DNA of 11,980 nt from assembly GCA_020851855.1 (NCBI GenBank), contig JADZBY010000761.1:1-11980 (forward strand). The letters run 5' to 3'. Both the position numbers and the translations under genes were made by a program. This stretch comes from Anaerolineae bacterium. Lineage in GTDB: Bacteria; Chloroflexota; Anaerolineae; Aggregatilineales; UBA2796. How positions within the stretch are numbered: position 1 is the stretch's first letter; each line of letters starts with the position of its first letter. Below, piece after piece: positions 6,626-11,980 of this stretch. A model generated the notes under the pieces. That model saw only the letters and a list, made by a program, of their open reading frames with translations. It was not told the DNA's origin and did not search any database.

Positions 6626-8398
6626 TTGTCAATTCTCCGCATCGTGCTCTTAGGCCCGCCCCGCCTGGAATTTGATGGCACGGTCATCGAGCTGGGCCGC
6701 CGCAAAGCGCTCGCCTTGCTGGCTTACCTGGCCGTCAACGAGTGGCCGTGCAGCCGCGAAGTGCTGGCGGCGATGCTCTGGCCGGACCTGGACGACCGCC
6801 GCGCCCGCACCGGACTGCGCCAGGCCATTGCTACCCTCAACGAAACGCCCATCGTGGCGTGGCTTGAGGCGGACCACGACATGCTCTCGCTGCGCCGCGA
6901 TGATCGCCTCTGGATCGATGTAGCACGCTTCAATCGCCTGCTGGCTGCTCCCCCAACCCAGGAGTCGCTCGGTGAGGCCGTCGCCCTCTTCCGAGACAAC
7001 TTCATGGCCGGCTTCACACTGAGAGACAGTGCAGAATTCGACAACTGGCAATCGGTGCAAACACAGGTGCTCCAGCAGAAGCTCATCACGGCGCTGGAAC
7101 AGCTTGTTGCCCTTCAAATCGCTGCGCACGACACCGAAAAGGCGATGCAATCCGTGAGGCGCTGGTTGATGATCGATGTCCTGCACGAATCTGCACAGCG
7201 GCAGTACATGCGGCTGTGCGCGGCTACGGGACAGCGCGCGGCGGCGCTGCGGCAATTCGAGACGTATGCCGCTTTGCTCCAGGAAGAACTGGGCATCGTG
7301 CCGTCTGCCGACATGGTCCGTCTGTACGAGGCAGTCAAGAAGAACGAGCCGATCCCCATCGAAGAGCGCGCCGCGCCCGCGCACAGCCTGTTGCCCGCTC
7401 GGCCCAGGATGGTCATCGGGCGGAAAGAGGCGCTTTGTCAACTCACAGGCCGGCTGCTTGCGGCGGAGCCTGGACAGCCGCCGTTGACCATCATCCAGGG
7501 CTGGCCGGGCATCGGCAAGACCACCATCGCCGCCTTGCTGGCTCACGATGCGGCGCTGAACGAGCACTTTACGGATGGCGTGCTGTTTGCGTCGCTCGGC
7601 GAGCACCCCAACCTGTACGCCGAGCTTCTCAAGTGGGCGCAGGCGCTGGCCATTGCCGACGGCCACAAGATAGACACCACGGAAGGGCTGGCGCGACGAT
7701 TGGCCGCCGCGCTGCACGACAAGCGTATGCTGCTGATCGTGGATGATGTGTGGAATGCCCAACACGCCACACCCTTCAACATGGGCGGCCAGGGCTGCGC
7801 GTGCGTCATCACCACGCGCCTGAATGAGGTTGCCGAAAGGCTGACCGACCGGCCCGACACTATCTTCAGATTGCCCATCCTGACCGAGGCGCACTCTCTT
7901 GAGCTGCTCCATGCGCTGGCCCCGCAAGTCGTGGAACAGAACCCGGACCAGGCCGTAGCGCTGGTGCGCACACTGGAAGGCCTGCCGCTGGCCCTTCAGG
8001 TTGCCGGGCGGCTTCTGAGCGCCGAGGCGCGTATGGGCTGGGGCGTGCTCGATCTGCTGCGCGAGTTGCGCGAGGGCGCGGCGCTGCTGGATGCCGAGCT
8101 TCCGCCGGACCGCCTGACGGCGGATGACGTCCCCTCTCCGACCGTCCGCGTGCTGCTCAAGCGCAGCACCGATTGGCTGGACGAGGAAACGCGCAAACGC
8201 TTTGCCCTGCTCGGCGTTTTTGCGCCCAAGCCCGCCACCTTCGACCTGAGCGCGATGCAGGCCGTCTGGTGTATCCCCGATCCGCGCCCGACGGTGCGCG
8301 CCCTGGTCGGGCGTGGGCTGCTGGAACCCGTGGGCGTGGGCCGCTTTCAGATACACGCGCTGCTGGTGATGCACGCCAAGTCGTTGTTCAGCGAGTGA
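6626..8398 (+). CDS. AfsR/SARP-like transcriptional activator, wHTH-BTAD-NB-ARC half
   Basis: The 590-aa product starts with an OmpR-type winged-helix domain (residues about 1-95; GRRKALALLAYLAVNEWP and EVLAAMLWPDLDDRRARTGL). A bacterial transcriptional activation domain follows (about 100-245). Then comes an NB-ARC STAND ATPase with Walker A GWPGIGKTT (K298), Walker B LLIVDDVW (D373-D374), a sensor-like TTRLNE and GLPLAL. Residues 573-590 (RFQIHALLVMHAKSLF) match the end of the ARC2 region, with HA where HD is usual. Such proteins bind direct repeats near promoters and activate when the ATPase switch opens. The usual C-terminal TPR sensor is missing: an in-frame TGA at 8396-8398 ends this protein, and the TPR array continues in the same frame immediately afterwards. 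It is either a true split or a disrupted gene. The domains present are well supported. Confidence 0.88.
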   Translation: MSILRIVLLGPPRLEFDGTVIELGRRKALALLAYLAVNEWPCSREVLAAMLWPDLDDRRARTGLRQAIATLNETPIVAWLEADHDMLSLRRDDRLWIDVARFNRLLAAPPTQESLGEAVALFRDNFMAGFTLRDSAEFDNWQSVQTQVLQQKLITALEQLVALQIAAHDTEKAMQSVRRWLMIDVLHESAQRQYMRLCAATGQRAAALRQFETYAALLQEELGIVPSADMVRLYEAVKKNEPIPIEERAAPAHSLLPARPRMVIGRKEALCQLTGRLLAAEPGQPPLTIIQGWPGIGKTTIAALLAHDAALNEHFTDGVLFASLGEHPNLYAELLKWAQALAIADGHKIDTTEGLARRLAAALHDKRMLLIVDDVWNAQHATPFNMGGQGCACVITTRLNEVAERLTDRPDTIFRLPILTEAHSLELLHALAPQVVEQNPDQAVALVRTLEGLPLALQVAGRLLSAEARMGWGVLDLLRELREGAALLDAELPPDRLTADDVPSPTVRVLLKRSTDWLDEETRKRFALLGVFAPKPATFDLSAMQAVWCIPDPRPTVRALVGRGLLEPVGVGRFQIHALLVMHAKSLFSE

Positions 8399-8407
8399 GC
8401 CAGCATG
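8396..8407 (+). other. In-frame TGA separating two halves of one STAND regulator
   Basis: The codons run GAG-TGA-GCC-AGC-ATG, all in the frame of the upstream gene. Translating through the stop gives a continuous linker into DARRSHARHYLRQL, the usual entry to the TPR region of AfsR/LuxR-type regulators. No strong Shine-Dalgarno precedes ATG 8405 (only GAG at 8397-8399), so downstream translation would depend on reinitiation by the terminating ribosome. TGA is an ordinary stop elsewhere in the window (2311-2313, 3400-3402). Confidence 0.75.
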
Positions 8408-10045
8408 TTTTCCGCCCAGGAGCTATACGACGCCCGCCGGAGCCACGCCCGCCATTATCTGAGGCAGCTTCGGATCGCGGACGCGCTCTACCAGAAGGGC
8501 GGCCCGCAGATCGTGCGCTCGCTGGCCAAGTTCGATCAGGATTGGCCTCAGATCGCACAGGGGCAGGCATGGGCCGCGCGCGCGAGTGAGGATGCCCAGG
8601 CCGCGCGCCTGTGTTGCGAGTTCACCCAGGCCGGCGCAGATTTGCTCACGCTGCGTCAGGCCGTCCCGGACCGCATCGGCTGGCATGAATCGGTGCTGGC
8701 TGCTGCGCGGCGCATCGGATGGCGCGAGATCGAGTGCGAGACGCTGATCCACCTGGGCCGGGCATACTGGGCGTCCGGCGATGTGAACGAAGCAGCCGCC
8801 CGCCTGGAGCTTGCCCTGCAGATCGCAACCGTCGCGGACTTCCCGGCCCGGCTCGCCAGGGCGCACCAGGCGCTCGGAGAATTGCGCGCGAGCCAGTCCG
8901 AGCACGACGCGGCGCGTGAGCACTGCAAGACGGCCCTTTCCCGCTTTGAGCGGCTTGCAGACCAGCGCGGCATTGCGGACGCGCTGCAAGCGCTGGGCAA
9001 TCTGGCGCTCATCGTGGACGATTACCCCGAAGCCGACCGCCTCTTGCGCCGCAGTCTGGCCCTCTATCAAACCCTCGGCGACCGGATCGGAGAAGCGCGC
9101 GCGCTGGCCCGGCTGGGCAGCCTTGCCGGGACGCAGCGTGATTTCCTGCTGGCGGAGCAGTATTTCGCGACGAGCCACGCCATCTATGCCGAGCTAAACC
9201 ACCTGGAAGGGCTTGGGCAAGCGCTGAACATGCTCGGCACGGTGGCCGTGGCCATGGGGAATTTCACCCTGGGCCGGGCGCGGCTGGAAGAGAGCCTCAC
9301 GGTGCACGAGCGCCTCGGCAACCAGGATGGCATCGCCGCGTGTCTCATGAAGCTGGGCGAGATCGACCAATACACCGGCCAGTACGAGCAGGCGGCGGCG
9401 CGTTATCAGGCCGCGCTCGGCATTTACCAGGCGATGAAGAATCTCTATAACGTCGCTGGCGTGGCTTTTCGGTTGGGCAATCTGGCGTTGTCTGTCCACG
9501 ACGAGGCCGACGCGGAGCGCTGGTTCCGGCGCAGCGCCGAGCTTTGCCGGGCGATTGACAGGCCGCTGCTCGCCGCGTCGCTGAGCGGGCTGGCGCAGAT
9601 CGCGTGTGGGCAGGGGCGCTACGACGAGGCGGCGCGGTATTTCTCCGAAGGGCTGGCGGAAGCGCTGGCGCGCGGCGATGCCTGGATCGTCGCGGATATT
9701 CACCAGGAGTGGGCCAACATGGCGCTCGCCCTGCATGACACGCCGGCGGCGCGCGAGCATCTCCGGCAGGCGCTCGATACGGCCATGTCCATCGGCGCGG
9801 TCCCACTCGCCCTCAGCATTCTGCGATCCGTCGTCCGCCTGCTGACGCCGGAGCAGCCGGAGACGGCGCTGGCGGTCGCCAGTTTTGTGATGCTCCATCC
9901 GGCCAGTCTCCAGGATGACAAAGACGAGCTTTCGCCGCTCATCACCGCCCTGGAAGCGTACGTATCGCCTCAGCGATGCGCGGCGATTCAGGCCGAGGCG
10001 AAAGACGCCAGCCTCGAAGCCACGGTTGCGCAGGTACGTCTGTAG
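8405..10045 (+). CDS. TPR protein, C-terminal sensor half of the split AfsR-like regulator
   Basis: The 546-aa protein begins with about 100 residues of helical linker (RRSHARHYLRQL, then a QDWPQIAQGQAWA-type segment usual after NB-ARC modules). About nine tetratricopeptide repeats of roughly 40 residues follow, between residues about 108 and 480; examples are ALQALGNLALIVDDYPEADR and AACLMKLGEIDQYTGQYEQA. A tenth is degenerate. Such arrays bind a ligand or partner and control the ATPase switch of STAND regulators. No DNA-binding or catalytic domain is present. It is in the same frame as the upstream gene and only six bases after its stop. It is therefore best read as the second half of one regulator, either made separately by coupling or lost through a nonsense change. 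Confidence 0.85.
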   Translation: MFSAQELYDARRSHARHYLRQLRIADALYQKGGPQIVRSLAKFDQDWPQIAQGQAWAARASEDAQAARLCCEFTQAGADLLTLRQAVPDRIGWHESVLAAARRIGWREIECETLIHLGRAYWASGDVNEAAARLELALQIATVADFPARLARAHQALGELRASQSEHDAAREHCKTALSRFERLADQRGIADALQALGNLALIVDDYPEADRLLRRSLALYQTLGDRIGEARALARLGSLAGTQRDFLLAEQYFATSHAIYAELNHLEGLGQALNMLGTVAVAMGNFTLGRARLEESLTVHERLGNQDGIAACLMKLGEIDQYTGQYEQAAARYQAALGIYQAMKNLYNVAGVAFRLGNLALSVHDEADAERWFRRSAELCRAIDRPLLAASLSGLAQIACGQGRYDEAARYFSEGLAEALARGDAWIVADIHQEWANMALALHDTPAAREHLRQALDTAMSIGAVPLALSILRSVVRLLTPEQPETALAVASFVMLHPASLQDDKDELSPLITALEAYVSPQRCAAIQAEAKDASLEATVAQVRL

Positions 10046-10076
10046 CACACCTACGTGGTGAAGATTCAGGCTGCTT

Positions 10077-10171
10077 CCCCACCCCAACCCCTGCCCTATG
10101 AAGAGGGAAGGGCTTTCAGACCCGGTTTTCCCTTCCCCTGTGCATGGGGGGAAGGGCAGGGTTAGGGGGTG
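10077..10171. repeat. REP-like palindromic element B
   Basis: The outer arms 10077-10096 and 10154-10171 (CCCCTGCCC against GGGCAGGG) are imperfect inverted copies. Within the right half, CCCTTCCCC (10130-10138) pairs with GGGGAAGGG (10148-10156) around a 9-base loop. The left half carries a GAGGGAAGGGC counterpart, giving two inverted half-units. It lies between the TPR stop and the WD40 promoter region and may end the regulator transcript. Confidence 0.6.
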
Positions 10172-10190
10172 TTCTTTCCTACCTGCGTTT

Positions 10191-10219
10191 TGTCACGAAT
10201 CTGTCACGCTGCTGCTACG
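10191..10219 (+). promoter_or_regulatory. Candidate SARP/BTAD operator: three heptamers at 11-bp spacing
   Basis: TGTCACG occurs at 10191-10197 and again at 10202-10208. A third copy, TGCTACG (five of seven), is at 10213-10219, each exactly 11 bp after the last. SARP-family activators (known from ActII-ORF4 and AfsR) bind heptameric direct repeats with 4-base spacers over a weak -35 region. The encoded neighbour at 6626 is of that family. The match in geometry is seen; binding by this protein is inferred. Confidence 0.55.
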
Positions 10220-10226
10220 CCTGCCC

Positions 10227-10244
10227 CCTACAGTGCCTACAGTG
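10227..10244 (+). promoter_or_regulatory. Tandem CCTACAGTG repeat with candidate -10 box TACAGT
   Basis: The 9-base unit CCTACAGTG is repeated perfectly. TACAGT at 10229-10234 matches the sigma70 -10 box at four of six positions and starts 9 bases after the last operator heptamer. The base run 17 bp upstream (10206-10211) is no -35 box, as expected for an activator-dependent promoter. A start near 10241 would give a leader of about 34 bases. A second TACAGT at 10238-10243 is an alternative. Confidence 0.45.
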
Positions 10245-10261
10245 AGAGAAATCGCAGCGAC

Positions 10262-10266
10262 AGGAG
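10262..10266 (+). promoter_or_regulatory. Shine-Dalgarno AGGAG of the WD40 gene
   Basis: AGGAG lies 8 bases before ATG 10275. It decides the start against an in-frame ATG at 10098 that would translate through repeat element B and the promoter. Confidence 0.75.
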
Positions 10267-10274
10267 AGCACATC

Positions 10275-11783
10275 ATGAAAAGGGCATGGGTCTTCGGCGT
10301 GATTCTGGTGCTGGCGAGCGCGCTTTCGCCGGTCAGTGCGCAGGGTGGGCGCACGGTCATCGTCCCGGAGAATGCGAGTCAGGTCGTGGAGCTTATCCGG
10401 CTGGGACGCGGGACCACCGAGCACGCGGTGTATTCGCCGGATGGGGCTACCATCGCCGTGGCCGGGACGGTGGGCGTCTGGCTGTATACGACGCCGGCGC
10501 TGAATACGCCAACGGAGCCGCCGCTTCTGGAGACGATGGGCGTCGCCGAGGCCATCGCCTTCTCGCCGGATGGCAAGACGCTGGCCGTGACGACTGAAGA
10601 CGGCCTGCAGCTTTGGGACATGGCCACGCAGACCATGACCTCGAGCATGGAGCTGCGGCGGACCTGCGAGGCGCTCGCTTTCAGCCCGGACGGCAGCCTG
10701 CTGGCCCTGAACATGGGCTACGACGGCATCGTAATCTGGAACATGGCCGCCAACGTCGAGCAGGGCAAGATCGCAGCCACCATGCAGAGCAACGGCGCGG
10801 TCACGTTCAGCCCTGACGGCTCCCTGATCGCCGGGAGCACGTCCGATTACAAGGTGCACGTCTGGCGCACCGCCGATGCGAGTGAGGCCGCGCTGCTCAG
10901 CGGCCATTCCGGCTATGTGTATGACGTGGCTTTCAGCCCGGACGCGGCGGCGCTGGTCAGCGCCAGCTACGACTCGACGGTTCGGGTATGGGATGCGGCG
11001 GGCGGCGCTGAGTTGGCCGCTCTGGTCGGCAGCGACGAGCAGCCGCTTGACGAGGTGTATTCGCTGGCGTACAGCCCGGATGGCAGCCTGCTGGCCAGTG
11101 GCCACGCCGATGGCAGGGTGGCGTTGTGGGATATGGCCGCCCGGACGCTGCGCGCCGTCACCGGCCCGCAGGTGGGCGATGTGGTCGATGTGGCCTTCAG
11201 CCCGGACGGCGCGCAGATTCTCACCGCCAGCTCGAAACACCAGGTTCAGACCTGGGATACCGCGTCGGGAGCCGAAGTGATGGGCAGCGTAGGACATTCC
11301 AGCTACATCAGCGCGACGGCGTTCAGCCCGGATAGCGCGCGGCTGGCCATCGCCGACTGGGATGAGAACGTCTGGCTGTGGGACACGGCGGCCCGGCAGG
11401 AACTGAACTTCACCACGCCTGTGCCCGACATGACCTACACCGGTCTGCGCAATGACACGATGCTGGCCTATTCCCCGGACGGCAGCCTGCTCGCCGCCAC
11501 GGAAGGCTTCACCGTGATCCTGCTCGACGCGGGCAGCGGCAGCGAAGTCCGGCGGCTCACGGGCTGCAACGGCACGGTGGGCAGCCTGGTGTTCAGCCCG
11601 GACAGCACACTGATGGCCATTGCGTCAAGCGCCGGGTTGTGCCTGTTCAACGTCGCGAGCGGCGAATTGAGCGCCTTTTTCGCCAGCAACGACTGGCTGA
11701 ATAACGCCGTCTTCAGCCCGGACCAGACAATGATCGCCACGGCGGGCAAAGACTGCACCGCCCGGGTCTACGGCCTGCCGTGA
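10275..11783 (+). CDS. Secreted WD40-repeat beta-propeller protein
   Basis: The 502-aa protein starts with a clear Sec signal peptide, MKRAWVFGVILVLASALSPVSA, with likely cleavage near residues 22-25 (VSA|QGG). No lipobox is seen. From about residue 53 to the end, eleven units of roughly 40 residues each carry the F/YSPD turn, most of them closing with a W-D/N pair; examples are FSPDGKTLAVTTEDGLQLWD, YSPDGSLLASGHADGRVALW and the final FSPDQTMIATAGKDCTARVY. They predict one or two propeller platforms used for protein or ligand binding; no enzyme motif is visible. Eleven is not the common seven or fourteen, so some units may not form complete blades. The gene is monocistronic here, with a strong Shine-Dalgarno and a candidate SARP operator upstream. 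Its role outside the membrane is unknown. Confidence 0.9.
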   Translation: MKRAWVFGVILVLASALSPVSAQGGRTVIVPENASQVVELIRLGRGTTEHAVYSPDGATIAVAGTVGVWLYTTPALNTPTEPPLLETMGVAEAIAFSPDGKTLAVTTEDGLQLWDMATQTMTSSMELRRTCEALAFSPDGSLLALNMGYDGIVIWNMAANVEQGKIAATMQSNGAVTFSPDGSLIAGSTSDYKVHVWRTADASEAALLSGHSGYVYDVAFSPDAAALVSASYDSTVRVWDAAGGAELAALVGSDEQPLDEVYSLAYSPDGSLLASGHADGRVALWDMAARTLRAVTGPQVGDVVDVAFSPDGAQILTASSKHQVQTWDTASGAEVMGSVGHSSYISATAFSPDSARLAIADWDENVWLWDTAARQELNFTTPVPDMTYTGLRNDTMLAYSPDGSLLAATEGFTVILLDAGSGSEVRRLTGCNGTVGSLVFSPDSTLMAIASSAGLCLFNVASGELSAFFASNDWLNNAVFSPDQTMIATAGKDCTARVYGLP

Positions 11784-11787
11784 ATCG

Positions 11788-11820
11788 GACGCCGCCGGCG
11801 GCGCGTCCTTGAGAAGGGAC
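11788..11820 (+). other. GC-rich hairpins directly after the WD40 stop
   Basis: GACGC (11788-11792) pairs with GCGTC (11803-11807) around an inner palindrome CGCCGGCG. A small hairpin follows (GTCC 11805-11808 with GGAC 11817-11820), overlapping the first. They are alternative structures just past the stop codon and may add to 3' end protection. Confidence 0.35.
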
Positions 11821-11827
11821 AACAAGC

Positions 11828-11865
11828 CGAGCAGGCTCGTTGGTGTAATACGACGAGCCTGCTTG
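11828..11865 (+). terminator. Probable transcription-end hairpin after the WD40 gene
   Basis: AGCAGGCTCGT (11830-11840) pairs perfectly with ACGAGCCTGCT (11853-11863), extended to 11828/11865 by a wobble and a C-G pair, with a 12-base loop. Only a short mixed stretch follows instead of a T-run. It is therefore a terminator without a U-tract or an mRNA-stabilising stem. Confidence 0.5.
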
Positions 11866-11900
11866 TACCGTCTGGCCGGCCACGTCCACTGCGGGTATAC

Positions 11901-11941
11901 CCTCACTCCCCCGACCCCTCTCTCCCTCAGAGCGAGAGGGG
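11901..11941. repeat. REP-like palindromic element C
   Basis: CCCCTCTC (11915-11922) pairs with GAGAGGGG (11934-11941) around an 11-base loop, preceded by CCTCACTCCCCCGA. This reads as the same family as element A in the opposite orientation. A further TATCCCTCTCC at the window edge (11970-11980) may begin another unit. Confidence 0.6.
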
Positions 11942-11980
11942 AGACAAGCCAGATGCGTTCGGGGTTTTCTATCCCTCTCC

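Noticed and set aside
6650..8374. Long minus-strand open frame of 574 codons opposite the BTAD/NB-ARC gene
   Set aside because: It mirrors the codon pattern of a well-supported gene in GC-rich DNA, has no recognisable domain and lies entirely inside that gene.
8396..8398. General recoding of TGA as a sense codon
   Set aside because: TGA ends other genes at normal positions (2311-2313, 3400-3402, 11781-11783), so genome-wide recoding is not supported.
10098..10274. N-terminal extension of the WD40 protein from ATG 10098
   Set aside because: It would translate the palindromic element and the promoter and would place the signal peptide about 60 residues inside the protein. AGGAG at 10262 supports ATG 10275.
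10077..11941. CRISPR array or transposon ends from the repeated C/G-rich palindromes
   Set aside because: Copies are far apart, of varied length and sequence, with genes between them and no spacers, transposase or target-site duplication.

Overview
The window is a GC-rich (visibly above 60%) bacterial segment with all recognised genes on the + strand. The AfsR-like regulator with tetratricopeptide repeats, the two beta-propeller proteins and the CUT1-type sugar transporter without its own ATPase gene together resemble Chloroflexota of the Anaerolineae type. That assignment is inference from gene style only.

Region 1 (1-4286) is a carbohydrate uptake and processing cluster. It holds the 3' end of a Gfo/Idh/MocA-family oxidoreductase, a family 1 solute-binding protein with a twin-arginine leader, and two MalF/MalG-type permeases that overlap by ATGA. 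A strong 14-bp stem-loop sits between the binding-protein gene and the first permease gene, where differential expression of such operons is usually set. No ATP-binding subunit is present.

Region 2 (4287-6393) holds one gene for a leaderless 623-residue protein with nine Asp-box (BNR) motifs, a sialidase/Vps10-like propeller of unknown role.

Region 3 (6626-10045) looks like one AfsR/SARP-type STAND regulator (winged helix, BTAD, NB-ARC, TPR) cut by a single in-frame TGA into a 590-aa switch half and a 546-aa TPR half. The TGA falls in the linker between the NB-ARC module and the TPR array, and an in-frame ATG follows it by two codons.

Region 4 (10046-11980) encodes a secreted WD40 propeller of 502 aa with 11 WD units. 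Its upstream region carries heptamers TGTCACG, TGTCACG and TGCTACG at exact 11-bp intervals, then TACAGT 9 bp further on. This is the geometry of a SARP/AfsR-activated promoter, directly downstream of a gene for that regulator class. The proposed circuit is that the BTAD regulator drives the WD40 gene.

Three related C/G-rich palindromic elements (6462-6499, 10077-10171, 11901-11941) lie only between genes, at probable transcription-unit boundaries. They look like members of one dispersed REP-like family. No RNA gene, CRISPR array, transposase or integrase was seen, and no gene-free stretch exceeds 300 bases.
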